A DNA stretch of 64,000 nucleotides, from contig OZ004587.1 in assembly GCA_963924555.1 (NCBI GenBank), positions 3,782,001 through 3,846,000 on the forward strand, in the 5' to 3' direction. Shown one piece after another: positions 1 to 11,037 of the stretch. Numbering within the stretch: position 1 is the stretch's first letter; each line of letters starts with the position of its first letter. A program made the position numbers and the translations under genes. The stretch comes from Crambe crambe. Lineage: Eukaryota > Porifera > Demospongiae > Poecilosclerida > Crambeidae. The notes under the pieces were generated by a model that did not search any database, was not told the DNA's origin, and saw nothing but the letters and a program-made list of their open reading frames with translations.

Positions 1-372
1 TTTATATTTAAAATCCCTATTTAAAAGTTAGCCACGGAGTTTCCATTAAAACATACTGATCTTTGAGACCCACCCAATTTTATATGGGGCTGTAGATGCT
101 GTGGCTGAGTCATTTCCGTGGAACATAATTTTTACCACAACAGATCAAAGGTTTCCATGGCAACAGAGTGGAGAATAAATATACTTTTCAGTACCCTTTT
201 TATACGTGCAGTGTACCTACAAGACTGTATTTATTACACTGCATGATTAACACTGTGTATACATGAGAGGGAGGCATACCTTATACACATCAGTTCTGGC
301 AGGTCTCACAGTGAAACTTAGTAACTATACTTTGTATATTCAGACCATATAATATGTTAGCTATGTAGCTAC

Positions 373-3300
373 CTGTTATCCCTGCAGTAGCACTGAATAT
401 ATGTATTGCAGAACAGTTGTGTTTGATGATTTGACCTGGTGAAGTGACAGGATAGTCTAACATCCAAACACTGTCTTGTTCAGCTGGGCACATTGCATGC
501 TCTTCAAGTAAGGAAACAGAACACTTGTCTCCTGTGAATCCCGACATGCAGACACAATGTGTAGACTCCCCTTCTCCCTCTTCACATGTGCCTCCATTCT
601 GACATGATGTCAGTGTGCAGGAAGGCAGATCAATCTCACAGCTATTGCCACTAAATCCAGGCATGCAGCGGCAAGTTGTTATAACACCAATTCCCTCCAC
701 ACAATCTCCTCTATTAGAGCAAGTATCGATGTCACAGAAGTCCATGTCAGTGGAACATGTGTCTCCTGTGAAGCCAGGCATGCAGACACAGTAAGGACTA
801 CTGCCCACTCTAGCCATGCAAGTTCCTCCAGTGCTTGAGCAGGAGTCAGAGAGACACAGTGCTGTTTCACAGTTATCTCCTGTAAAGCCCGGTGTGCATA
901 CACAGTGCGTAGACTCTCCTGGTCCCTCTTCACACATACCACCATTCTCACATGTGTTCAACATACAGAAATGATTAAGGTCTTGTTCACAGTGAGCACC
1001 ACCATATCCAGGCATACAGTGGCATGATATTATGGAGCCAATTCCTTCCTCACATGTTCCTCCATTAGAGCACGTACTCGGCATGCAGAAATGATCAAGG
1101 TCAATTTCACAGTGGGTACCATTGAATCCAGGCATACAGGTGCAAGATGTAGTGCCGTTCCCTTCAACACATGTTCCTCCATTAGAGCAGGTGTCAAAAT
1201 CACAAAAACCTGGAAACAACAAAGAAGTATTACAGTGAAGGATGCTGAAAGGACAAACGTCTCAACAAAGGGCAATCTATAAGTACAAGCTATTGGATAA
1301 TATATAATTATATACCCTATACAAAATAACCTCCAGAAGAGGACAACCTCTCAGTCTCTACAAGGGACAAAAGGATGGACCCCCAAGTGTGTTCATTACT
1401 TGGAGGTTTTGCTGCATTGTATAATCAAGTTGTTCACTACCGTAGTTGGTCAATATTGAATGTTACAAATAATTTATGAGAACAATATTCAATTTTGGGG
1501 ATGTGTAACTTGCTTTTAATTAGTTTAGGTTAACACAATTGTTGTTTTGAATAGTAATATGCATCCAAAAATATATTTTAACAACAAAAAGAAATGTGGT
1601 AGGTAGTTACATGTACGTAGTTGCGTAATTTACCTTGGCACTGGACTCCAGCATCTTGATTTTGTTGACATAGTACCGTATGCGTGGAAGATATACAAGA
1701 TATTAAGAAGTTCTCTGTGCCTGAGCATGCCACATTATCACGAATAATCATGTATTTAGAAACTGCTTCACCAAATACAGAGCCGTTAAATGGCACAGAA
1801 TCTGCAAGGAAGTGGAGGAGGGAAAAAAGGGAGGGAGGGAGGGAGAGAAAGAGGAAGGATGGAAGGAAGTGGAGGAGGGGGGAAGGAGAGGGTGTGAGAG
1901 AGAGAGAGGAGGATGGAAGGAAGGAAGGAAGGAGTCCCGGAGGGAGGGAGGAAGGGAGGGAGGGAGGGAGGGAGGGAGAGAGGGAGGAAAGAAGGAAGGA
2001 AGGAAAGAAGGGAGGATAAAGATCAAATAAGTTACTTGCAAAATGAAGCTAAAAAGATACACAAAGTAAGTTATCACAATAGAGATTCAATGTGGTGTGC
2101 ATGCTTGCTTTAATCAAATACACAACCCCTAGACATTGATGCATTTACCTTGTGTTGAGTACCCCAATTGTCTACACACCACGGTAGCATCTGGAACACC
2201 CCATGAAGTGTCACATATTGAGCCCCATGTTCCATTGAAGCAGATCTCCACTCGTCCTTCCAGTGGTGAGTTCCCATCAACCAATCTCAAATCCGTGATG
2301 TTGCACATTGATGAAGCTCCCACTGTTGTGTTGTAATAACAAAATTATGAACAAAATTTGCTTCAGGAAATACTGTACAGAATAGAATTATTTGCAGGTA
2401 ATAATAAAGAGAGGTATAACAATTACCTACAATTCATGATTGTATGTTTTTATAAATTATTATGGTTAGTGTAACATTATAATTATACCTTTACACAAAT
2501 AAAATAAGAGCTAGCTACTTCCATATTTACCGGCATTAGTGTGGACAAACACTGTGGGAGAATTACGACTTTGAACAATCTGTTGTTGAGACAGATCCAA
2601 ATATACAGCCAAGACTTGAAACCCATAAATAGTATTAGGTGTTAGCTCTGTCCGTGTGTACAAATTCCCATCACCACTAACAACAATATTGTTCTCAAGT
2701 ATAGAAAGATCTAAAGTACGAAATAATATCCTGTACTCTTCGATTCTTATTTGCTGCTGTAAACATTGAACTGGGTCCCAGGTGATGGTTATGCTTGTGG
2801 TGCTGGTAAATGTTGGTCTCAGGTTTCGAGGTGTACTCGGACGACCTTGATGGAGGTTGTCTTGAGATGTGTCTAGCAGCAATAATAATTATTAATTCTA
2901 ATACTGTACAGGTTGGTGAAAGACATCAATAATAATAATGTCATCATTGTAATTAGCATAGTTATGGGAAACTTCTGTACGTAATAATGGAAATCTTCTG
3001 TGATTTGGAAACCAGTGGAATTCTGGACAGAGTGAAGGATCATTATGGTATTTTGAACAGTTTCCTTAATAATTAGCTAGAGAGTTTGGATTGTAGCTAG
3101 CTCTTGATATGAACAGTCAGCTGCAGATTAGTTATGTAAATGTTCAGTGCAATATTAATTAATGGTAAATATCGTACCTCCCAGCAGTGTATTTACTGTG
3201 GAGCTGCTAGAAAGGTTTTTTCCACCAGTGGTGACTGCAAGTAAAGTCACATTGTATTCACTGTATGCCAGTAGTGGTTGAATGGTGAATGTTCTGATAG

Positions 3301-4680
3301 ATACATCTGAGATGTGCACTTCCACTGTTGCAACTTTATCTCTGCATGGTCCCAGGTATGAAGCCATGATCATAAATTCAGTAGTGGTTGATTCATTTGC
3401 TATTGGGAATACCCACTCAATGCTTATATTAGATGTTCTTGGCACAGATTTTATTATCTTCAGACCTGAATTAAATAATATTATAGCTAAGTAAGCTGAT
3501 TATTAGGCTATTCCGAATGGTGGGTAATTCCGAATTGTTCAAATTATTCTGAAACTACCGAGCTCAATGTTGGAGGATATAATTTTACTTTCTGATATGA
3601 AATCCAGCCTTTAAAGTGATGAAATTGTGTGCTGTGTCTAGCTATTAACAGCATCATACATACCATGAATAGAAAAAATAGAGCTCATAAGCTTAAAGGA
3701 GTTTTGAAAATATTGGACTATTTGGAATAGCCCCACTGTTCAAAATAGCCCCGCTTTAACTTACGTACCATGAATTATGAATATCATTTATGTGTTTTCC
3801 TACATGTTTCCTGCTATTTTAACTGTAGCTTGCAAACAATTTTTACCAGGAAATTTATCACCCCATGCAGAATTTGTTTTGTTCACAGAGGTGGAGCATA
3901 GTTTTCTTTAGCTATCTGTCTGTCATAATAACTTCGTTAATTATATAGTCAGGTGCTTCTTTTCAAAATACTCAATATGAAGCACCCATAATGTGCATGC
4001 TAATAGCATGCCATTATTATAATGGCAATCACCACTTCCAGCCATAATACATTAGCCACCTCTATGATTTTGAGCAGTGAAGGAAGTATCTCAGGATTGG
4101 TCAGGCATCATGTGAGCAAGTAGCTATGTGAGCCAGAGTGACCGCCCAGGACTTTTATTAGACACTCACCAGAGGTGTTGGAAGCAAGATTTGATTGGTC
4201 AGGCCCAAAATTGAAAAGTATAATCCCACAGATCACTGAAGCTCTACAACTTACTATATTATTATTTGAGCATTTTTCTTTCATTTTTTTTTGTTAGCTA
4301 CTTAATTAACTTTGTTTTTCCCAAAATATTGGTCAGGCCTGGGCCTGACTGGCCTGACCTGTTCAACCGCCTATGCTCACACTTTTGTTTACGTACCTAT
4401 CTGTGGCCATACAGGCTAGGCACCATAGCCATGACCAATATTTTTCTACAGCTAAAATAACAGCTGGGTTCTGTAGCTAGAACCTACTTCTACTTCTACC
4501 ATGACACTGAGAATCTTGGAGAACATTCCAGTTAGCAAAAGTAGCTACTGCCTTCTTATTGCTGCAGCTCTTTAAAAAAAAAATCTTTCTATCACTCAGC
4601 TACATTTACTTACTATTTTCAGTTGAGCTTTTGGAAAATAATAGAAAGAAGATCATAAATACAGCCAGTGGTACTTCCAT
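373..4680 (-). CDS. Adhesion-type receptor ectodomain gene, copy A (3' part off window)
   Basis: Minus-strand gene with predicted exons 4614-4680, 3178-3465, 2531-2872, 2149-2322, 1634-1801 and 373-1209. All junctions are GT/AG and all are phase 1, so the frame stays open throughout. The first exon starts [15 protein letters not shown], a signal peptide. Next come two exons that read as fibronectin III domains (the second has a TITWDP strand), one SRCR domain split over two exons ([10 protein letters not shown] and VVCRQLGY motifs), then a 279-codon exon with six EGF repeats (CSNGGTC-type) ending in the first half of an HRM domain. The remaining HRM and GAIN exons should lie left of position 1, judging from the unit B copy. 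It is probably a cell-surface adhesion-GPCR-like receptor. No transmembrane segment is visible here, so a secreted or otherwise anchored protein is possible. This is the only copy without a visible lesion. Confidence 0.8.
1311..1412. repeat. Fragment of CAGTGGAACC-type MITE family
   Basis: Intronic stretch sharing the core AATAACCTCCAGAAGAGGAC and a following GGGACAAAAGGA block with the better preserved copy at 56,220-56,340. The unit B equivalent is near 19,249-19,325. The terminal repeats are not both recognisable here, so this is a degraded fragment. Confidence 0.5.
1811..2017. repeat. Polypurine (GGGA/GGAA)n tract, unit A
   Basis: About 200 bp made almost entirely of G and A on the plus strand. 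On the receptor's sense strand it is a C/T-only tract ending a few bases before the TTGCAG acceptor of the second SRCR exon (exon edge 1801), so it forms an oversized polypyrimidine tract. Units B (21,455-21,706) and C (34,723-34,947) have different lengths and interruption patterns. The long Glu/Gly/Arg reading frames here are products of the repeat. Confidence 0.85.
3466..4169. other. First intron of receptor A
   Basis: Intronic sequence between the signal-peptide exon and the first FN3 exon. It contains palindromic-looking GGCTATTCCGAAT / GGAATAGCC blocks near 3,507 and 3,724, also present in units B and C. No coding sequence is seen. The intron continues past a MITE to 4,613. Confidence 0.6.
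4170..4375. mobile_element. MITE-like element, CAGAGGTGTTGG...CCTATG, 5-bp TSD
   Basis: A 206-bp insertion present in unit A and absent from the same site in unit C (near 37,060). It is flanked by direct repeats CTCAC (4165-4169 and 4376-4380). The ends CAGAGGTGTTGG and CAACCGCCTATG form an imperfect terminal inverted repeat. A second copy in opposite orientation lies at 15,831-15,990, also with a 5-bp duplication. No transposase is encoded, so it is non-autonomous; a hAT-like or other 5-bp-TSD cut-and-paste superfamily is inferred. Confidence 0.75.
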
Positions 4681-5080
4681 TCTTCCATTAATTTTGTTGA
4701 TGGCTATCTAGCCCCGCCCCTAGCCTCGTACCCAGGCTCTAGAATTATGCGGAGGGAGCGAGGCTAGCCCCGCCCCTAGTCCATATTGCATATAGTGTAA
4801 CTGCATTCAGTAAGCAGTTAAAGAACAACACCGAGAGAGGCCACATAGACACACTAAACTAAACAATAGGATCCATACCTTGCTTAATCCACACCAGCGG
4901 GTAGGCCTTGTTATAAGCTAGCTAGTGATACATAAACACCAAGTGCCTGGAAAAGATAGCTGCGCGCGCATGCACTAGCCCCACCCACACTAATTTGTGC
5001 GCATGCTCAATGATTGACAGCTATTGATTAGCTATAAATAATTACTGCTCTCTACCATTAAAATTTCAAGCTCTTCAACT
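4681..5080. promoter_or_regulatory. Divergent promoter between receptor A and kinase A
   Basis: 400 bp separate the receptor start codon (minus, 4680) from the kinase start codon (plus, 5081). Two near-palindromic NRF1-like motifs lie at 4961-4975 (TGCGCGCGCATGCAC) and 4996-5008 (TGTGCGCATGCTC); both are kept in units B and C apart from a single base. A TATAAATA box lies at 5033-5040, about 40 bp before the kinase ATG. GC boxes (CCCCGCCC) near 4712 and 4770 sit on the receptor side. Shared regulation of the pair is inferred from the layout. Confidence 0.55.
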
Positions 5081-6863
5081 ATGGCCAGATCCAGAGTCCA
5101 CTATGTAGAATTCCCTTCTGAAGTTATCTCCTATCCAGATGCCTTTGGCTATATTATGGGCAGAACTCTTGGTCAAGGAGCATTTGGAAAAGTTAAAGCA
5201 GCATGGTCTTTGAAGATGAAAAAAATGGTAAGATTAGTGCTATTAGAGAATAATTTGGTTCATTCTCCTAGCTGTTTTCTTCTCTCAGATCGCCATTAAG
5301 ATTGTCAAAACAGACAGTGGCAGCAAAGAAGTATTTCTCTCTCGTGAAATTGCAATTCTCCGTAAAATCCATCACCCACAAATTCTCAGAACTTACTCTA
5401 TTGTGAAGACTGAGAAGTGTGCATACTTCATTCAGGAGATTGCTGTGAATGGAGATCTTTGGGAGTACATGAAAATTTATGGGACTTTCCATGAAGGAGA
5501 AACTCATTACATGTTCAAACAAATGTGTAAAGCTATGGCCTACTGTCACCGGAAGAAAATTGTCCATCGAGACTTAAAATGTGAGAACATTTTGCTGGAT
5601 GAGAACTTGAACATCAAAATAGGAGGTAAGTTTTATTACTCAATATCAATCCACAGCCATACGCTTTCCAACTCATTAGATTTTGGTCTCAGTGCTGATA
5701 TGAAGATTAAACCCACTTCTACTCTTTGCGGTTCACTATTCTATTTGGCTCCTGAGCTCAGGAATCCCGAGCTTGAGGAGTATGATGGAAAGAAAGCCGA
5801 TGTTTGGAGTCTGTAAGTTATCTAGTAGCTAGCTCTGTATTATACAAGCTTGTACTTCACATCTTTTTTTTGTCTTGTTTTTTTTTGTTCCAGTGGTGTG
5901 ATTCTCTTCACCATGACATGTGGGTATCTTCCATTTCATATTGAGTCCTTGATGAAACCTACAAATTATGATGCAGTTTTGAAGTATCCGGTGTCTGTTT
6001 CTATACGTAAGTATCTTATAGAGAGATTCCAGACTAAGAGCCAGTATTAGGGGTCTGAGGGTTTGGTGCTTCTAGTTAAGACTATAGCCTTGTCAGTGGT
6101 GTAGGAAGATGGTTTTCCTTAGGGTGGCCAGGTTGGGGAAATAATAATTATGATTGCAAAATAAGAATAATTGGGTCCAGGGGTGAAATTGAGGGGATTG
6201 AAACTACCTCACCCCTTTGTTTCCAAGCTGTCATTTGTGCATGTCCTAACCTGTTCTATATTTTTCTGTCCTGTCATCTGTGTGATGTGTGTGAGATTTT
6301 TTCTGTTTCTGTATCAGTCATGTTGAATTGTACTGTACTTTGGCTTGTAATTTCAAGGTCACACTTTAGATAACTGAGTGCATACTAACTGTTATTTCCT
6401 TTAACAATCACACCTGTGACCATGCACATGTCATGTTGTTTCCATGGATGACAGGCAATATAACCACACTGCGGCCCTTTGATCTCGCCCACGCATGGGA
6501 TAATTAATAGATTCCAAGCTCAACAGTTCAGCTTACAATTGCAGCTTCAAGTGCAGTTGTAGTGCAATGTAAGTGAACAATATAAGTGATAAATGACTAT
6601 TCCCACTGGGACCCTGGCCACCTATGCCAGCAGCCTGACAATGAAAGTACCTAGGCTCAAACTCTAAAGATGTGCTTATTGATGATGTAATTTGTATTGC
6701 AGCTATCAGAAGGTTTATTCGGTTTGTACTGAACACTGATCCGAATGAGAGACCATGCATCACCAATCTTCTATCACATTGTTGGATGAAACAGGGATCA
6801 AATATTAAACCCCGCCCCCGTAGCCCCAGGCCGAGATTTGCCATGGAGAAGCACCAATTCTAA
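5081..6863 (+). CDS. TSSK-like serine/threonine kinase, copy A
   Basis: Five exons (5081-5227, 5289-5625, 5680-5812, 5894-6006, 6703-6863) join in frame to 296 residues, about the size of short testis-specific serine kinases. The whole protein is a kinase domain. The glycine loop GQGAFGKV is at about 31-38, the VAIK-type lysine is K53, and the helix-C glutamate is E69. HRDLKCEN is at 142-149, and DFG at 162-164 has its Asp codon split by intron 2. CGSLFYLAPE is at 178-187, followed by DVWSLG and a C-lobe NERP...HCW motif. All catalytic residues are present, so it should be active. The TSSK assignment rests on HRDLKCEN, the LxHCW end and small size; a related CAMK-group kinase is possible. It is head-to-head with the receptor gene. 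Intron 2 is only 54 bp, in frame and stop-free. Confidence 0.85.
6007..6702 (+). other. Intron 4 of kinase A with a dispersed repeat
   Basis: 696-bp intron. Its middle (about 6,345-6,440) contains a segment that recurs in inverse orientation at 12,940-13,025 and 43,165-43,240 (core ACAGTTAGTATGCACT on the opposite strand), so it is a dispersed repeat rather than coding sequence. Confidence 0.55.
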
Positions 6864-7130
6864 GAGAATATGTTGTTACACTCCAGACTCGAGCTTGAAG
6901 AGATGAGTGGTACGAGAAGACGGATCTAAAAGAACCAAAACCTTCCGAAGACTTATCATGCATGGTGAACATGGCTTGTGAAACTAACACCATTGGTGTG
7001 TCTACAATGATAAACAAATAGCTCACTAGTCCACTCCACCATGGCTGAACTCTCTATGCGATTCATTATCCTCTATGCAGTTCATTATTGTAGCTAGCTC
7101 CACCCTCCATGCAGTTATTATCACTTAATT

Positions 7131-7153
7131 AATTATTATTATTATTATTATTC
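7131..7153. repeat. (ATT)n tract at LINE 3' end, unit A
   Basis: About 22 bp of ATT triplets, directly abutting the 3' end of the minus-strand LINE remnant, where it reads as an (AAT)n tail. Orthologous tracts are about 49 bp in unit B and 192 bp in unit C. Confidence 0.8.
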
Positions 7154-8240
7154 AGCACAAGATGAATGAACTAAGTTGCAACAAAAAGAAGATGGGGCAA
7201 TGAGAGCAGGCTGAGGGTCCACCAGGACTGGCCTGATAACCAGGAGAGGATAAAAACGAAAAATAAGAACAAACAAACAAACAAACAAACAAACAATAAA
7301 TAACAGAAAGAAGATAGATTAATGGTTGCATGTTTTGATATGATGTGAGCATAGAATCGGCTTGGGGGTTTGACGTACACTTTCAGCAAGGGCAGACAAG
7401 ATGGAATGTACAAGTGTTATTGGCTTCAAAACTTCTCAGAAAAAATGACCAAAAGTAATCTTTGAGTTTGGATTTGATGGTAGGAGCACCTAAGGTTATA
7501 TTGATTGGTGGTAGAGAGTTCCATAGTCTAGTCATACTATCGAAAGTATAGTCTTGTAAAATGAACTTTGTGGCCCTGCATTGCTATTATGACTATATCT
7601 TTGATGAACATAGGTCTCCACAATTGGGACCCATATAGAAGCTGGGATTGAATCAGAGATATGTACAACTTTTTCCTTTTGGCATAGGCTTTGGCAAAAA
7701 TACGTTGATGGTGTTTGCCCCACGAAGGTCACTGGTTATAGCCTAAATCTTTGTGCTGACTGCTGCATGGAATTGAAATGCCACTCATGGTAGCTATAGT
7801 TTGCACAGGTTGGTTCTTTGTTGCAGAATTGGATGCATGCGAATTTGTCGACATTGAATGACATTTTCCAGTTAGGTTACCGTCATGGTGTGTACCCCTT
7901 GAAGATGGTCTACATCAGAGCTCCTTTGATCACTTAGTAGCATTTAGCTAGTGTCATCAGCAAAGCTTAGGATTTTGGAACGCTTGATGGAGAGAGGTAA
8001 GTCGTATAGATATAGAATGGCCCAAGGATAGCTACTCCCTTGAGGAACGCCTAATGTAACTGGTAAAAAAAGATGATCTACTGCCGTCTATTGATGTGCA
8101 ATGCCATCCATTGGTTAAGTATTCCTTTAGCCACTGCTACAGTTTACCAGTTATACCTCAGTTTTCCAGTTTAGAAAGCAGCTCTGGATGAGGTATGGTG
8201 TCAAAGGCTTTGTGAAAATGATATCCTAATTGATATATAT
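7154..8240 (-). mobile_element. Decayed non-LTR retrotransposon (LINE) RT fragment, unit A
   Basis: Minus-strand remnant of a CR1/L2/jockey-type reverse transcriptase, broken by several stops and frameshifts. Pieces recognisable by translation are KAFDTIPHPELLSKLE, QWLKEYLTNG, GVPQGS, the catalytic FADDT motif, then a C-terminal WNSLPP segment. The endonuclease domain is missing, as expected for 5' truncation. The element ends in an (AAT)n tail. It sits at the same place in units A, B and C, so it inserted before the duplication. Confidence 0.75.
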
Positions 8241-9519
8241 ATATATATATATATTATAGCATTGCAAACTTTATCTTACATCCATTTATGATCCCAGCTG
8301 TGACTCTAAGATAAAGATGTAGTTTGTAGTATTATAGGTCCTGTGTAAGAGCAATGATTCTTCTATCTAGCTCAATGAAACTTTCCCCATCAATGGGTGT
8401 GGTTGCCAGATCATATCTTGCTTATAAATTCCTTCACTCTCCTCCATGAAAACGGTCTATGAACTTCAAATAGTCTGAATCTGCTTACCAGGTAAATATT
8501 TTTATATATTCCTACTTCTTCTAATAGCCAGTGCCTGTTTAGCCAATAGGGTAACAATGTGGCTTGGCTTTGGGTTATATTCTATTGAATGGACTCCTTG
8601 ACTTCTCAAATGCATTCCACAGTACAGAACCCTGAAGTAACATACACTGCATGCCTTGATTGAATGGGGCCAGAAATCACGTGTATGTACACAGAAATCA
8701 TAGCTGATAACGTTATCTTTATATTATTCATAATTTATTAAAATAGATAATGTTGAAACGATAAACATTAATTTTGTTACTGAGAGAGAAAATAATTATG
8801 TGATGATGTATCTCAGCATCTGTTTTCACTGTTTAGGGCAAGTAGAATACTTATAGCTACTGTTAGTGAGCAGAAATTTTCTACTTACAAAAAACAAAAC
8901 AAAAAACAACAACAAAAAAAACAAAACCAATAGCTAGTGCTATTGCCATATTGTGATGAATATAATTATAAGCATGCGTAGATCATGTGACCTGTCAAAG
9001 TAGACAATTACAAAGGATCCATGTCATGGCTATCTTATTTCTAATAGCACAATGCTCATGTGATTGCCACACCCATTAAGTTTGGAATTATGTTATGATA
9101 TTACATTGATGTAATAGCTTTCGCCCTACAGTCTGTGATAATTGATGAGCATGTGTAAATCATGTGAGTGTGTGAGGCCACCACAGAGATCCGTGAACAG
9201 TTAATCTAGCAGTACTTACTGCTTTCAATGTATTCATGCAGTTTTAGGACTCCATCCTTATATGCTTTTTTAATATTTGATTTCTGCCTAAGGCCAGTGT
9301 TAATGACATTCATGTTTCTGGTCAGGATGTCCATTTTCTAGCCACAAAATTATCACAAGTACAAGCTGCAGCTGCTCAGCTGAATAGCTGTATACAATAA
9401 TGGCTTCTTGAGCAGTGCCAATTTTCCAATGCAGGCGGTTGACCAGAAGCATGAATATTATTAACACTGGCCTAATAATAATTATTATTGTCATACATGA
9501 CTAAACCAATACCATCCAA
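8241..9519. other. Spacer between LINE and GPCR A, part 1
   Basis: Noncoding. It contains a short (AT)n run at 8,235-8,254. A segment at about 8,276-8,400 (TTATGATCCCAGC ... TCTATCTAGCTCAATGAAAC) is repeated near 15,737-15,820, 40,670-40,800 and 45,390-45,460. This shared segment lies at the recombination junctions of the array. Confidence 0.5.
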
Positions 9520-9848
9520 TCAATTTTCAGTCACATCAGACAGTATGGGTTATTTGTAAGGTGAATGCACCCATTCTAGCTACATACACATGTTGAATTA
9601 CTATGACTCCAGGAGTTTTTCCCAAGAAACTAGTGCCTGATAAACAACATCTTAAAAAAGAAATTTGGTATGAAAAGTGTGGGATGCGATATTACAGCTC
9701 TATAATTTGTAGTATTATATTTTATCAGGCACTAGTTTCTTGGGAAAAACTCCTGGAGTCATAGTAATTCAACAACATGTGTATGTAGCTAGAATGGGTG
9801 CATTCACCTTACAAGTAACCCATACTGTCTGATGTGACTGAAAATTGA
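9520..9848. repeat. Inverted repeat specific to unit A
   Basis: Left arm 9520-9644 and right arm 9721-9848 are near-perfect reverse complements (about 125 bp each) around a 76-bp loop. Unit B (29,690-29,900) has the left arm and loop but lacks the right arm, so the second arm was added in unit A or lost in unit B. Confidence 0.85.
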
Positions 9849-11037
9849 TAGATTTAGTTAATATGCAATTATAATTGGACTGTACCTGTGCAGTTCTTAT
9901 TGAGTTTACTCTATACAGAAAGTCACTCATAGTAGCTACGTAGAAGAACTGGGTTTGAAGTGCTTGCTGCCCCTGGTTCAAGTCCCATACCTATGTAACT
10001 TTTCCCTAATATTCTTTTATACTTGTATTTGGTATAGCTAATAAGCAATCACATCCTTTTGAGTACAAATTCCACTCAAAAGGATGTGAATCCCCATCCT
10101 GGGATGTGACAGCTTCCTTGAGATTTGGTAATACATAAATGTGTTTGAAGAAAGCAATTCACCTGATAAGCTATAATTATGCCTCTTGATCTTTTCGGTG
10201 TTGTACAGAGCAATTTTGCCTTTTACAGTATATCTGACCTTTTTTGTTTTAGCTAGGTAGCTAAGTATATCTCAAGGCAACTTGATTATCTCTTCGAGAA
10301 GACACAGTGATGACATCTATGGCTGCACTAGGTAGACCTAGTGAAGATGCCACTACAATCCACGTGTCAGATAATTGAAGTAACATATTAGCAGTGTCAG
10401 GGGTTCTCGGTATTTTCCACCTACATGAAAAATGTTTTAGGTAATCACAATATGAAATTTCATTGAAGTTTGCACAAGTAAATTCGTCTGCATCAGCAGC
10501 TCCTCATCAAGTTAAGTCCAAGTTGAAGAAGCCCATTTGTAGTAGGTTGTGCATGCGTGCACAGTCCACCCAACAATTCCTGTGTAGTACATACATTCAA
10601 TAGAATTACTTCTCATAAAAATTACCTTTTGAGGACTATCATGTTAGCTGAGAGAAATAAGCAGAGTATGCACTCTGAAGCTACCCATAGCTTACAACTG
10701 AAGTTTGACATGGATAATATAGTGAAGTGAATGTATACAAATGGACACAAATCTGCTTATGGTTACCGAATCTTCTTGGAAAGTCGAACCTGTACACACA
10801 TTGACTGTATACAAGTATCATGTACATAATTATTACACAACTGAAATTGTACTTTCGTTATCATGTAGCTAACAAAACATTATAAACATGAGTATCCGTT
10901 TCCCCAAAATATTATATCTATACTATGTATGTAGCTAAGCTATAATTTGAGCAAGCAGACAGACTGCAAGTTTGCTCTCCAATTCATCATTGCAGTGACT
11001 AGTTATTGATGAATATAGTTAGGTAGGTACAGCAGGC
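9849..11037. other. GPCR A upstream region
   Basis: Noncoding 5' flank of the GPCR. A 16-bp-arm hairpin TCACATCCTTTTGAGT / ACTCAAAAGGATGTGA lies at about 10,049-10,089 and is conserved in unit B at about 30,069-30,109. The last 250 bp before the ATG are conserved in all five GPCR copies, so the core promoter is probably there. No TATA box could be assigned. Confidence 0.45.

Noticed and set aside
1684..2113. Glu/Gly/Arg-rich and Pro/Ser-rich reading frames over the GA tract (also at 21.3-21.8 kb and 34.6-35.0 kb)
   Set aside because: Frames are open because the sequence is simple polypurine repeat; the true exon here is the SRCR exon on the minus strand.
7257..7296. CAAA/ACAAA runs as a CRISPR-like or regulatory array
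   Set aside because: Simple repeat within the LINE remnant; no spacers and a eukaryotic context.
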